From NCBI GenBank assembly GCA_902801295.1, contig CADCHN010000019.1, positions 1-34,799 of the forward strand: DNA of 34,799 nt. Direction: 5' to 3'. This document shows positions 22,006 to 31,244 of the stretch, piece by piece; the stretch's first letter is position 1, and each line of letters opens with the position of its first letter. The position numbers and the translations under genes are program-made. Below the pieces are notes generated by a model that did not search any database, was not told the origin of the DNA, and saw nothing but the letters and a program-made list of their open reading frames with translations. This stretch comes from Oscillospiraceae bacterium (GTDB lineage Bacteria; Bacillota; Clostridia; Oscillospirales; Oscillospiraceae).

Positions 22006-23978
22006 AGCGCGGCGAAGACAAAAACCGGGCCTGGGCCTACTATGAGCTGGGCAGGGCCTACAACAACTCCCTCACGCCCAACCAGTACCAGCTCGTCAAC
22101 ACGAACATCGAGTTTTTCGCGGGCAACCAATGGCTGCACATCCCGGAGACGGAGGCCATGAGCCGTCTGGCTAGGCCGACCTTCAACATCATCAAGCGCA
22201 TCGCCTCGCTCTTTGTCGCCTCGCTGACCTCGTCCGCGGTGACGGTGAGCTTTGAGCCGCTGAGCTACTACGACGGCGAAAACCTGGCCGATCCCGAAAC
22301 CAACGCCGCCGTGTACGCCACAGCGGAGGTGCGCAATCTTTTCGAGAAGTTCAAGATGGACTACCGCGTGCGCGAGGCGCTGCTCGACGGCGCGCAGACC
22401 GGCGACTACTGCGCGCACTTCTACTGGGATCCGGACGCGCTGCCTTACGGCGGCGCCTTCGGCGGCTGCCGGGGCGAGATCCGGATGGAGCTCGTCGACG
22501 GCATCAACGTGATGTTCGGCTATCCCAACGTGGCGGACCCCGAGAGTCAGCCCTACATCCTGATCGTCGGGCGCGACACGGTGGAAAACCTGAAGGCCGA
22601 GGCGGAAAAATACCGCAAAAAAGGCGTGCGCGACGAGATTCAGCCAGACGCGGACTTCGGCGGCCAGGCCGGCATCGGCGGCAGGACCGAGCTTGCACCC
22701 GAGGACGACAAGACCGGCAAAGCGCTCTATGTGCTGCTGTACACGAAGGTGACGGAGGAGGAGAGCGTCACGGATCGGGACGGCCAGCCGGAGACCGAGC
22801 TCCTGCGCGGCGAGGACGGCGAGCCCGTCCCCGAGCGCGACGAGCGCGGGCGCGTGAAACTCGGCCCGGCGGGCGAGACGCTCTGGAAACGCCGGGAGAA
22901 AAAGCGGAAGGTGACGCACGTGCATGTGACGAAGGCCACCAGGGACGGCGTCATCTATGAGGATCTCGACACGGGACTCAGCCGCTACCCGATCGCCTGG
23001 GGCAACTGGGAAAAACAGAAAAACCAGTATCACGGGCGCGCCCTCGTGACCGGCATCGTCCCGAACCAGATCTTCATCAACTCGATGATGGCGCTGGTCT
23101 TCCGCCATCTGCAGCTGCAGAGCTTTCCGAAGACCGTTTACAACGCCGATCTGATCACCGGCTGGGACAACGAGATCGGCTCGGCCATCGGCGTGCGCAA
23201 TCTGCCGCCGGAAATGAACCTGCGCGACGTGGCGGCCAGCATCCAGCCCGCGGATATGTCCAACCAGATCATGCTGGCCATTGATAAGGCGCTCAGCTAC
23301 ACTAAGGAGTGCCTCGGCGCGACCGACGCCCAGATGGGCAACGTCCGCCCGGACAACACCTCGGCCCTGATGGTGCTGCAGTCGAGCTCCGAGGTGCCGC
23401 TGGAAAACGTCCGCGCGGGACTGTACGAATGGCTGGAGCAAGTCGGCGCAATCCTGCTCGACATGATGGGCACTTACTACGGCCAGCGCCCGCTGGTGCG
23501 CGAGCGCCGCATGGAAGAGCCCGTGACCGACGAGGCTGGTCGCCCGCAGATCGACCCCGAGAGCGGGCGGATGCGGATGCAGACGGTCACACGCCGGGTG
23601 CTGGAGGATTTTGACTTTACACAGTTTAAAAACCTCTGGCTGAATATCGCCGCGGACGTCGGCGCGACTACCTATTACAGCGAGATCGCCATGGTGCAGA
23701 CCCTCGACAATCTGCGCCGCGACGGCGTGCTGGAGGTGGTGGATTACCTCGAGCGCATCCCCGACAAGCTGATCCCGCGCAAGCAGGAGCTGATCGAGAG
23801 CATCCGCGCGCGGCAGCAGAAGACGGAGGAGGCGGAAGCTCCCGCGGAGGGCGCGCCCGCCATGGGCGGCTCTCTCGACGAGGACAAGCTCTTCGGCGGC
23901 TTGACCGGCACGGTGCAGGCGCGTTACGACGCGCTGCCCAAGGTCGCGCAGCGCGCGCTGATGAATATCAGTCGTTGA
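22002..23978 (+). CDS. phage portal protein
   Basis: A 658-residue head-vertex protein that forms the ring through which DNA enters and leaves the capsid. The N-terminus reads NSLTPNQYQLVNTNIEFFAGNQW and RPTFNIIKRIASLFVASL. An internal ITGWDNEIGSAIGVRNLPPEMNL stretch and a helical segment (SNQIMLAIDKALSYTKECLGA) are typical of portals. The C-terminal 60 residues are charged and flexible. The length is close to that of P22-like portals (about 700 aa). The start ATG overlaps the previous stop, with GGGAGG upstream. Assignment is by similarity of pattern and by its place between terminase and scaffold. Confidence 0.85.
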   Translation: MKRGEDKNRAWAYYELGRAYNNSLTPNQYQLVNTNIEFFAGNQWLHIPETEAMSRLARPTFNIIKRIASLFVASLTSSAVTVSFEPLSYYDGENLADPETNAAVYATAEVRNLFEKFKMDYRVREALLDGAQTGDYCAHFYWDPDALPYGGAFGGCRGEIRMELVDGINVMFGYPNVADPESQPYILIVGRDTVENLKAEAEKYRKKGVRDEIQPDADFGGQAGIGGRTELAPEDDKTGKALYVLLYTKVTEEESVTDRDGQPETELLRGEDGEPVPERDERGRVKLGPAGETLWKRREKKRKVTHVHVTKATRDGVIYEDLDTGLSRYPIAWGNWEKQKNQYHGRALVTGIVPNQIFINSMMALVFRHLQLQSFPKTVYNADLITGWDNEIGSAIGVRNLPPEMNLRDVAASIQPADMSNQIMLAIDKALSYTKECLGATDAQMGNVRPDNTSALMVLQSSSEVPLENVRAGLYEWLEQVGAILLDMMGTYYGQRPLVRERRMEEPVTDEAGRPQIDPESGRMRMQTVTRRVLEDFDFTQFKNLWLNIAADVGATTYYSEIAMVQTLDNLRRDGVLEVVDYLERIPDKLIPRKQELIESIRARQQKTEEAEAPAEGAPAMGGSLDEDKLFGGLTGTVQARYDALPKVAQRALMNISR

Positions 23979-24012
23979 TTCTATTCTTTCTCACCATGAA
24001 AGGAGAAGTCTT

Positions 24013-24660
24013 ATGAGCGAACACATCGAACAGGCGGCGGCCGTGCCGGAGGAGGATCTCCTGCTGCCCGAGGGCTGGACCGAGGGCGAGGACCTCTTTG
24101 CCGGGGACACGGCGGACGATGGGGAGGGCGGCGACGCCCTCACGCCGCAGGAGGAGACGCCGGAGTCGGCCCCCACCACGGGCGAATCGCCGGCGGCAAG
24201 CCCTAAACTGCGCTTTACGGCCCGCGTTGACCACGAGGACCGGCAGGTAGAACTCGAGGAGAGCGAGCTGCCGGCGCTGTATCAGAAGGCGCAGGCCACG
24301 GAGCGCGCCCAGCGAAGGCTTCGCGAGCTCAGCGAGCTCAAGGAAGCCGACGCGGCAAGAGATCTCGGCGCGGAGGCGGAGGAGCTGCTGCGCGTATTTC
24401 CCGAAATGCAGGGACGAAGCATCCCCACAGAGGTGGTACTGGAGAGCCTGCGAGGGAAAAAGACGCTGACAGCGGCCTTCGCTGCCTGGATTGAACGCCA
24501 GCATCGGGCGGAGCTGGAGCAGCTGCGCCGTGAAAACGGCCGCCGCGAGGCCGGGCGACGCGCCGCAGAGCGCGCGCCGGTGCGCGGCGTGAGCGGAGGT
24601 GGAGGAACGGACACCAGACCGGCCGATCCCTTCCTCACAGGCTTTGACAGCATTTGGTAA
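24013..24660 (+). CDS. capsid scaffolding protein, probable
   Basis: A 215-residue acidic and helical protein with the look of a phage scaffold. Residues 1-70 are an acidic Pro/Thr/Ala-rich tail. A coiled-coil-prone middle follows (ELPALYQKAQATERAQRRLRELSELKEADAARDLGAEAEELLRVF, about 91-135), then a basic Arg-rich segment at 155-200. It sits directly between portal and major capsid, the canonical scaffold position. No protease motif is visible, and no separate head-maturation protease gene exists in the cassette. GAAAGGAG lies 8 bases before the ATG. Function is inferred from position and composition. Confidence 0.7.
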   Translation: MSEHIEQAAAVPEEDLLLPEGWTEGEDLFAGDTADDGEGGDALTPQEETPESAPTTGESPAASPKLRFTARVDHEDRQVELEESELPALYQKAQATERAQRRLRELSELKEADAARDLGAEAEELLRVFPEMQGRSIPTEVVLESLRGKKTLTAAFAAWIERQHRAELEQLRRENGRREAGRRAAERAPVRGVSGGGGTDTRPADPFLTGFDSIW

Positions 24661-24769
24661 GAAAAACAACACAGTCATTCGGAAAGGCAAAGCGACAAAG
24701 AGATCCGTATGGAAGAGCTCTGGATCCTTCGCTTTGCTCAGGATGACAGACTAAAGGAGGATGACTCAA
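24661..24769. repeat. intergenic repeat between scaffold and capsid genes
   Basis: GGATCCTTCGCTTTGCTCAG, then GATGACA (24722-24748), belongs to a repeat type that I recognise from many bacterial chromosomes. In one frame its reverse complement reads HPEQSEGS. It is the only sizeable gap inside the head-gene block. It ends at the AGGAGG ribosome binding site of the capsid gene. Confidence 0.6.
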
Positions 24770-25894
24770 ATGGCAGGCGGAATGAACCTGGCAAGCAGAT
24801 ACCTCAAGCAGGTAGACGAGCGTTTCGCTCAGGAGTCTCAGGCCATGCTGGCTCTGAGCAAGGATTATCAGTTCAAGGGCGGCAAGACCTTTATGGTCTA
24901 CAGCCTCCCTGTCGTACCGATGAACGACTACACCCGCAGCGGCGACAGACGTTACGGCGAGCCGACCGATCTGAGCCGCAGCGTGCAGAATCTGGAGGTC
25001 AGCCGCGACCGCAGCTTCACCTTCATCATTGACAAGGGCGACAAGCTCCAGTCCGAGATGGTGTCCGACGCAGGCCGCGCGCTGGCCCGTCAGATCCGCG
25101 AAGTGGTCGTGCCCGAATTCGACACCTATGTGTTCAAAACCCTGACGGACAGCGCCATCGCCGCGGGCAACTGCGACAACAGTGAGCTGGACGCCGGCAA
25201 CGCGTACGCGGCCTTCCTCACCGGCATGGAGAAGCTCGGCGACAACAATGTGCCCAGCAAGGGCCGCGTGGCTTTCTGCAGCTATCGCTTCGCCAACCTT
25301 CTCAAGCAGGATCCCGCGTTCGTCAAGTACGGCGACGCATCGCAGGACATGCTCACGCGCGGCGTGATCGGCGAGGTGGACGGCTGCCGCATCGTCAAGG
25401 TGCCCTCCAACCATCTGCCCGCCGGCACGGCCTTCATCATCACCCACGCCGTGGCTGCCGTTGCGCCGCAGCAGCTGGAAGAGTATAAGATCCACGACAA
25501 CCCTCCCGGCATTTCCGGCTATCTCGTGGAAGGCCGCTTCATCTATGACTGCTTTGTGCTCAACGAGAAGATCAACGCCGTCTATGTGCATGGCGGCCAG
25601 CCGGGCATGAAGACGCTGAGCCTCGTATGCTCCGTGAGCGAGCCGGGCAAGTGTACGCTTTTTGTCAACGGCGCGAAAGAGGGCAGCAGACGCGTGTATG
25701 CCATGGCAGGCAGCGCCAACGCCCTGCCTGCGGTCACCTACGGCAGCGCCGTGACGGGCAGCGCCTGGCACGAGATGAGCGGCGACTGCGTCGAACTGAC
25801 CATGACCGCTGACATGAAATACGTGCGCGTGGCTGAACTTGACGGCGACAACAATCCGATCGCCGTCGGTACCGCTGCACTCAACCGCGACTGA
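24770..25894 (+). CDS. major capsid protein, putative
   Basis: A 374-residue protein that follows the scaffold gene. It has long strand-rich regions and a typical capsid-like start (NLASRYLKQVDERFAQESQAMLALSKDYQFKGGKTFMVYSLPVVPMNDYTR). No cleavable N-terminal delta domain is obvious. A C-terminal Ig-like part (about 300-374, LSLVCSVSEPGKCTLFVNGAKEGSRRVYAMAG) could decorate the shell. I chose the ATG at 24770 because AGGAGG ends 9 bases before it; an in-frame ATG at 24761 touches the RBS. The role is assigned from position; I cannot name the exact capsid family. Confidence 0.75.
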   Translation: MAGGMNLASRYLKQVDERFAQESQAMLALSKDYQFKGGKTFMVYSLPVVPMNDYTRSGDRRYGEPTDLSRSVQNLEVSRDRSFTFIIDKGDKLQSEMVSDAGRALARQIREVVVPEFDTYVFKTLTDSAIAAGNCDNSELDAGNAYAAFLTGMEKLGDNNVPSKGRVAFCSYRFANLLKQDPAFVKYGDASQDMLTRGVIGEVDGCRIVKVPSNHLPAGTAFIITHAVAAVAPQQLEEYKIHDNPPGISGYLVEGRFIYDCFVLNEKINAVYVHGGQPGMKTLSLVCSVSEPGKCTLFVNGAKEGSRRVYAMAGSANALPAVTYGSAVTGSAWHEMSGDCVELTMTADMKYVRVAELDGDNNPIAVGTAALNRD

Positions 25895-25942
25895 TGTGAG
25901 CGGGTTGGGCGGGCGGGCTTTATACAGTACGGAGGTGAAACA

Positions 25943-26557
25943 ATGACCTACGGACAGGTCAAGCGGGCTGCGCTGCGGCTGCTGAATGCCGGCACGATCG
26001 CGGGCAGCGAGATCCCGCTGAGCTATAACGACCAGGCCGATCTGGTGCTGGCGATGCCCTCACTGGTGGACGACGCCGTGATGCAGATCGCCACAACCGT
26101 GAAAAAGATCCCGGCGGCGGTGCGGCTGGAGGAGCTGGAAAAGGTCAGAGTCGAGGGCGGCACGCTCTATACCCTGCCGGCGGACTGCTGGCGTCTGATG
26201 AACGGCGGCTTGCTGCGTCCCGGCTGCGACAGGCGCTGCAACGACTACCGGCTGCTGGGCCGTCAGCTGCTGCTGCCGGCCGGCGAAAAGGAGCTCTGGG
26301 CGGAATACTGGCGCTATCCGGTTTCGGTGGGAAACGAGCCGGATGACGACGCTCCGCTGGACAATAGCCCCGATACGCACACGGCCATCCCCTACTTCGT
26401 GGCAGGACAGCTCGTGCTGTACGACGACGCCTATCGCTACGCCGCACTCCACAACGAGTGGGAAAGCCGGCTGCGGCGCCTGGGCGAGGCCGTCTTTACC
26501 GAACGCAGCCGCGTGCGCGACGCTTACGCGGGCTTCGACTGCGGCGAGCTGTGGTGA
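25943..26557 (+). CDS. head-tail connector protein, putative
   Basis: A 204-residue protein downstream of the capsid. It starts MTYGQVKRAALRLLN and has helical segments near residues 4-18 and 32-52, then a beta-rich middle (GGTLYTLPADCWRLMNGGLLRPGCD). A C-terminal helix near 150-180 follows (YRYAALHNEWESRLRRLGEAV). This pattern suits adaptor proteins that join portal to tail, such as the P22 gp4 group. Assignment rests mainly on order. GGAGGTGA lies before the ATG. Several paired Cys residues are present. Confidence 0.55.
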   Translation: MTYGQVKRAALRLLNAGTIAGSEIPLSYNDQADLVLAMPSLVDDAVMQIATTVKKIPAAVRLEELEKVRVEGGTLYTLPADCWRLMNGGLLRPGCDRRCNDYRLLGRQLLLPAGEKELWAEYWRYPVSVGNEPDDDAPLDNSPDTHTAIPYFVAGQLVLYDDAYRYAALHNEWESRLRRLGEAVFTERSRVRDAYAGFDCGELW

Positions 26558-26584
26558 GGGTGCGCGATGGCAGGAGGAAACTTT

Positions 26585-28414
26585 ATGGCTCTGCCCGTTG
26601 CCAAGCCCGAATACAGCCTGAGCTTTGAGCGGCTTTCCGGCGGGCTGAACCTCTGGGAGCTGGACTACCGCCTCAGGCGCAGCGAGAGCCCGGAGATGAA
26701 AAACCTGATGTGGCGCGACGGTGCGCTCAACTGCCGCGACGGACAGGTTTGGCTGGACAGCGGCGTGCGCGGCAGCGCGTGGGCCATGGCCGAAAAGCCC
26801 TTCCACGAGAGGCTGATCTTCCATGCGGGTGATCGGCTGTACGCCTGGCACCTGCGGCAGAAAAGCCTGAGCGTGCTGAAGAGCGGTTTGCCGCAGAACA
26901 CGGGCAGCTTTTTCCGCTACAACGAGGAGCTCCTTTACAAAAACCGCGGCGCCTACATCCGCGTGGCCTATGAGGCGGAGACGGATACGCTGCGGGCGGA
27001 CGCGGTGGCGGCCTACACGCCGGTAACGCTCATCAACGCCGACCCCGACAGCGGCGCGGGCGACCTCTACCAGCCGGAAAACCGGCTGAGCGCGGAAAAA
27101 ACCGTCTGGTTCAACGCCAAAAGCGGCGTGCGGGTCTACCGCCTGCCGACGGGCGGCATTGACAGCGTGACGAAGGTAACGGTCGACGGCGCGGCTCAGG
27201 CGGGCAGCACCTATGCCGTGGACGCCGCGGCCGGCACCGTGACCTTTCAGTCGGCTCCGCCGGTCACGAGCCCCGCGACAAACAACACGGTGCGCATCAG
27301 CTACACCAAGGCAAATCCCGACGCCTACAACAGCGTGATGGACTGCTGCCATGCGGCCGTCTGCGGCGGCACCGGCGCGCTGTGCGTCGTGCTCGCGGGG
27401 AGCAACGCCCAGCCTAACGCCTATTACTGGAACGGCAGCCATATCGCCATGGATCCGGGCTACTTCCCGATGCTGCAGGTCCAGCTGGCCGGGGACAGCA
27501 GCGATCCGATCACCGGCTTCGGCAAGCAGCAGAGCTATCTCGTGGTGTTCAAGGCCAATTCGATCGGACGCACGGCCGTTTCCGAGACGCAGATCGACGG
27601 ACGCGCGACGCTGGACATGCCCTTTGTGCCCATCAACAGCGAGCTCGGCTGTGATCGCCCGGGAACGATCTGCCTGGTGGAGAACAATCTCGTCTGGGCG
27701 CACAGCCGCCACGGCGTGCTGCGCCTGCGCGACAGCAGCGCGGCCTATGAGAACAACGTCGTCTGCATCTCGCGCAAGGTCAACGGCGGAGACGCGGTCA
27801 AGGGGCTGCTGGAGGATCTGAAGGTGGGTCAGGCCTGCGCCTGCGACGACGGGCACCGCTATCTGCTCGCCGCCGGCGGCCACGCCTGGGTCTGGGATTA
27901 CGAGCTGTCGGAGCCCGGCGACCCATCCTGGTTCTATTGGACGGAGATCGGCGCCCGCGCCTTCGCCGTGGACGGAGAGACCGTATGCCATATAGACGGG
28001 CAGGGAAGGCTGAGCGCGTTTCAGCGGGTCTACGCCGACTACGGGCGGGCCATTGAGAAGGCTTACCGTTTTGCGACGGAGCATTTCGGCGGCTATGACC
28101 GGCTGAAAAACGTCAACTCCGTGGTGCTGGTGATGCGCTCGGACACAAATACCACCGCGTCGCTGAGTTATATCACCGACCACGAGCGGCGCGAGGACGG
28201 CAGCGAGCTGCGCGCCTGGAGCTGGATGCTCTCACCGCGCAATCTGAGCTTCCGCTCACTCCGTGGCCGCGGCTTTGCTTCGGTGTTTCGGCGCAAATGC
28301 CGTTGCCGGGGCGTCAGGCACTTCACAATGCGCCTGTATAACGACCGGGTCGGGCAGGACCTGTCGGTCGTGTCGGCGCAGGTGTTTTACAACTATCAAG
28401 GGAGGCAGAGATAA
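26585..28414 (+). CDS. large phage virion protein, tail-hub or DNA-stabilisation type
   Basis: A 609-residue protein, the largest virion candidate after the portal. It is rich in strands and repeated GxxW/Y motifs, for example residues 8-55 SLSFERLSGGLNLWELDYRL and MKNLMWRDGALNCRDGQVWL. It could be a propeller-like hub resembling the packaged-DNA stabilisation proteins of short-tailed phages (P22 gp10-like). I chose the ATG at 26585 with AGGAGG 7 bases upstream; an ATG at 26567 has no good RBS. The stop is joined to the next start (TAAATG). Function is inferred from position and strand-rich composition. Confidence 0.5.
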   Translation: MALPVAKPEYSLSFERLSGGLNLWELDYRLRRSESPEMKNLMWRDGALNCRDGQVWLDSGVRGSAWAMAEKPFHERLIFHAGDRLYAWHLRQKSLSVLKSGLPQNTGSFFRYNEELLYKNRGAYIRVAYEAETDTLRADAVAAYTPVTLINADPDSGAGDLYQPENRLSAEKTVWFNAKSGVRVYRLPTGGIDSVTKVTVDGAAQAGSTYAVDAAAGTVTFQSAPPVTSPATNNTVRISYTKANPDAYNSVMDCCHAAVCGGTGALCVVLAGSNAQPNAYYWNGSHIAMDPGYFPMLQVQLAGDSSDPITGFGKQQSYLVVFKANSIGRTAVSETQIDGRATLDMPFVPINSELGCDRPGTICLVENNLVWAHSRHGVLRLRDSSAAYENNVVCISRKVNGGDAVKGLLEDLKVGQACACDDGHRYLLAAGGHAWVWDYELSEPGDPSWFYWTEIGARAFAVDGETVCHIDGQGRLSAFQRVYADYGRAIEKAYRFATEHFGGYDRLKNVNSVVLVMRSDTNTTASLSYITDHERREDGSELRAWSWMLSPRNLSFRSLRGRGFASVFRRKCRCRGVRHFTMRLYNDRVGQDLSVVSAQVFYNYQGRQR

Positions 28415-29401
28415 ATGGCTCTGAGTACGTTTGAATACAGTAAGAGCTGGCGCAGCGCGGAGGATTTTCCCAGCTATGAGGAGAACGAGGAGCGCGTACG
28501 CGACGACATGCAAATCCTCTTTGATGAGGTGAGAGACGCGCTCAACCGCCTGGTGGGCGAGCTGAAGGCGGAAAACCTGCCCTTTACGCCGACGCCCGAG
28601 ATCGACGCGGCCACGCTGCAAAATGCCGTGGAGCTGCTGCAGACGCAGATCAGCGGCGCTGTCACCGGGCAGCTGCCCAATGGCTCAATCACAGCGGAAA
28701 AACTGGCAGAGCAGGCCGTGACGGGCGCAAAGCTTGCCAACCTCGCGGTGACGGCGGAAAAGCTTGCCAGCGGCGCCGTGACCGGGGAGAAGCTGGCCAA
28801 CAGAGCTGTGACCGGGGAAAAGCTTGCCAGCGGCGCGGTTTCCGCGGACAAACTTGCCGACGGGGCCGTAACTTCGGAAAAACTCGACGGCAGCCTGCTC
28901 GGCAGCAAGGCCGATCTGGAAGGCGGCAAGGTCAAGCCCTCGCAGCTCAGCATCAGCCGCGTCACCGTCAGCGCTTCCCGGACGCTCACCATGGCAGACG
29001 AGGGAAAGCTGCTCTCTTGCAGCAACAGCAGCGCGATCAGCCTCACCATTCCCAAAAACTCCGAGGCTGCGCTCCCAATCGGCACTGAGATCACGGTTTT
29101 TCGCGCGGGCAGCGGTGCGGTCAGCATCGCCGGCGCGAACGGCGTTACCGTTTATGCGCCCGGCGGGTCCAGGACGATCGGCACGCGCTACAGCTCAGTG
29201 CGGCTGAAAAAATGGGACGCCAATGTCTGGACGCTGGAGGGCGAAGGATTGGCTCCGGAGGGGTATCTGAATAATTTTTCCTCGGGGCTGGCGCCAGCCG
29301 GCGCGATCCGGCTGACGCAGGGCGTGCATTACTTCACGTCGGAATCCCAACTGCCCTCGCCCGGCGTCGCGGGCAGGATCTTCCTGGTCACGGTATCGTG
29401 A
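28415..29401 (+). CDS. tail fibre-like protein with EKLA decapeptide repeats
   Basis: A 328-residue protein. Residues 1-90 form a helical N-terminus likely to attach to the virion. Residues 95-164 hold seven tandem 10-residue repeats of the type [10 protein letters not shown] (28697-28906), a pattern seen in collagen-free phage fibre shafts. A beta-rich C-terminal part follows ([29 protein letters not shown], residues about 185-330). This is typical of a trimeric fibre. It starts immediately after the previous stop. Variation in repeat number would alter shaft length. Receptor specificity cannot be read. Confidence 0.75.
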   Translation: MALSTFEYSKSWRSAEDFPSYEENEERVRDDMQILFDEVRDALNRLVGELKAENLPFTPTPEIDAATLQNAVELLQTQISGAVTGQLPNGSITAEKLAEQAVTGAKLANLAVTAEKLASGAVTGEKLANRAVTGEKLASGAVSADKLADGAVTSEKLDGSLLGSKADLEGGKVKPSQLSISRVTVSASRTLTMADEGKLLSCSNSSAISLTIPKNSEAALPIGTEITVFRAGSGAVSIAGANGVTVYAPGGSRTIGTRYSSVRLKKWDANVWTLEGEGLAPEGYLNNFSSGLAPAGAIRLTQGVHYFTSESQLPSPGVAGRIFLVTVS

Positions 29402-29414
29402 GAGGAGCGGGACA

Positions 29415-30470
29415 ATGGCAACTTTCTATGTGCCAAGCCAAGCGGGCTGGAACGACAACGGAACGCTTGGCAGCGCCGCCCAGCTGCGGCTGAAGCTGGA
29501 GAAAAACTATAACGCGGCGGCCAATCAAAGCACGCTGACGCTTACGATGCAGGGGCGCGCGCCCAACTACGGCGGCCGCTATATGCTGCTGAATAACGCC
29601 CTGGTCAAGCTCAATAACACGACGCTGCTCAGCGGCGGAGGCAACGCCACATCTTCGCTCGATTACTACATCGACTTCGGCGGCGACAGCGAGTGGCACA
29701 ATCTGTGCAGTAAGGCCACCGGGCAGACGCAGAGCTGGACGGCGATGGTCGATCACGCCGCAGACGGTACGGCGACGGCAACGCTCAGTGTGACGGCGAG
29801 ATTGTACCGCAGCGACAGCTACTACATGAGCTTCTACAACCTGAGCGGCTCGCAGACGCTGGATGAGACCCGGCACTTTACGCTGTCCATCAGCGCGGGG
29901 ACGGGCAGCACGATCACGGTCAAGCGGGGAAGCACGACGCTGTCCGACGGCGCGACGCTGACCTACGGCGATCAGCTGACGATCAGCTTCTCGGCGCAGA
30001 TCGGCTACGATCTGACGGCGCACACGGTCAACGGCGCGAACTTCACGAGCGGCGGCATGCACACGGTGACCGGCACCGTTGCGGTGGCCTCGACGGCGGC
30101 AAAAAAGACCTACACGCTCAGTATTTCGGCAGGGACGGGCAGCACGATCACGGTCAAGCGGGGCAGCTCAACGCTCTCCAACGGCGCGACGCTGACGCAT
30201 GGAGATACGCTGACGATCAGCTTCACCGCGCAGAGCGGCTATGAGCTGCTGACGCACACGGTCAACGGCGCGAGCTTCACAAGCGGCGGCACGCATACGG
30301 TGACTGCTGCTGTCACCGTATCCGCCAGCGCCAGGCGCCTGGGACTGGTGCGCCTCGATACCGGCAGCGCGATCCAGCGCTATCGGCTGCTGCTGGATAC
30401 CGGCAGCGCAATCGTGCCGGTGAGGATCTTTCTCGACCTGGGCGACCGGATCACCGAGGCGGGAATATGA
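29415..30470 (+). CDS. tail protein with duplicated 78-residue module
   Basis: A 351-residue strand-rich virion protein. The N-terminal 150 residues (NDNGTLGSAAQLRLKLEKNY, then GGRYMLLNNALVKLNNTTLL) look like a beta-sandwich domain. Two tandem modules follow at about 155-232 and 233-310 (29877-30110 and 30111-30344). Each starts FTLSISAG or YTLSISAG, then TGSTITVKRG, and ends with HTVNGA, FTSGG and HTVT. They resemble InlB B-repeat-like Ig/fibronectin modules used for surface or sugar binding. A C-terminal LDTGSAI motif also occurs twice. The spacing fits a host-binding tail or fibre tip protein. Exact role unknown. Confidence 0.7.
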   Translation: MATFYVPSQAGWNDNGTLGSAAQLRLKLEKNYNAAANQSTLTLTMQGRAPNYGGRYMLLNNALVKLNNTTLLSGGGNATSSLDYYIDFGGDSEWHNLCSKATGQTQSWTAMVDHAADGTATATLSVTARLYRSDSYYMSFYNLSGSQTLDETRHFTLSISAGTGSTITVKRGSTTLSDGATLTYGDQLTISFSAQIGYDLTAHTVNGANFTSGGMHTVTGTVAVASTAAKKTYTLSISAGTGSTITVKRGSSTLSNGATLTHGDTLTISFTAQSGYELLTHTVNGASFTSGGTHTVTAAVTVSASARRLGLVRLDTGSAIQRYRLLLDTGSAIVPVRIFLDLGDRITEAGI

Positions 30471-30506
30471 TGGAATAGGGAATTCAGAACAGACAGGGAA
30501 AAGCTT

Positions 30507-31244
30507 ATGACAAGACAGGAAACGATCAATCAGGCGGTGGACTGGGCGCTCGCCATGGCGCGGGATGCCAAACACGGCTATGACCAGGAAAAGCGCTGGG
30601 GTCCGGACTACGACTGCTCCAGCTTCGTCATCACCGCCTGGCAGCAGGCGGGCGTGCCGGTAAGAACCGAAGGCGCAAGCTACACGGGCAATATGCTCCC
30701 CGTTTTCCTGCGCTGCGGCTTCCGCAATGTGACAAAGCAGGTCAACCTTGCCACCGGCAAGGGGCTGCAGAAGGGCGACGTGCTGCTGAACGTGAAGCAC
30801 CACACGGAGCTGTATGTCGGCGACGGCAAATGCGTCAAGGCAAGCGGAAACGAGCACGGCGGCGCACGCGGCGGCGAGAGCGGCGACCAGAATGGCCGAG
30901 AAATCTGTGTGGGCAGCTATTACAACTTCCCCTGGGACTATGTGCTGCGGTATATGGGCCGCAGGGAGAGCGACAGCGGATCCGGCACCAATGTTCCGGC
31001 TTCTCCGTGCGGGGGAGGCATCATCCTGCCGATGCTGCGGCGCGGCAGCCGCGGCCAGAGCGTGCGGGCCATGCAGGGAATCCTGCTTGCCTGCGGCTAC
31101 GATTGCGGCCCGTCCGGCCCCGACGGCGACTTTGGCGCGAATACCGAGACGGCGCTTCGGCGCTTCCAGAAGGAAAACGAGCTTGAGGCGGACGGCATTT
31201 GCGGCGATAAAAGCTGGAAAAAGCTGCTGGGGGTGAGCGAGTGA
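30507..31244 (+). CDS. endolysin: NlpC/P60-type peptidase plus PG-binding domain
   Basis: A 245-residue lysis enzyme that would cleave cell-wall peptides. The catalytic Cys is C37 in YDCSSF, and the His is in KHHTELYVGDG (about residue 98-99). NEHGG may supply the third residue. This order matches phage NlpC/P60-like amidases. Residues 172-243 form a PG_binding_1 domain (LRRGSRGQSVRAMQGILLACGYDCGPSGPDGDFG, then TALRRFQKENELEADGICGDKSWKKLL). There is no signal peptide, so export relies on the holin. AGGGA lies before the ATG. Its stop overlaps the next small gene (GTGA). Confidence 0.9.
   Translation: MTRQETINQAVDWALAMARDAKHGYDQEKRWGPDYDCSSFVITAWQQAGVPVRTEGASYTGNMLPVFLRCGFRNVTKQVNLATGKGLQKGDVLLNVKHHTELYVGDGKCVKASGNEHGGARGGESGDQNGREICVGSYYNFPWDYVLRYMGRRESDSGSGTNVPASPCGGGIILPMLRRGSRGQSVRAMQGILLACGYDCGPSGPDGDFGANTETALRRFQKENELEADGICGDKSWKKLLGVSE

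Noticed and set aside
20114..22021. 635-residue open frame opposite terminase
   Set aside because: It is antisense to the terminase with intact motifs; composition is of shadow type.
26060..28183. 707-residue open frame on the minus strand across the virion genes
   Set aside because: It spans two convincing + strand genes with ribosome binding sites, has biased composition and no known motif.
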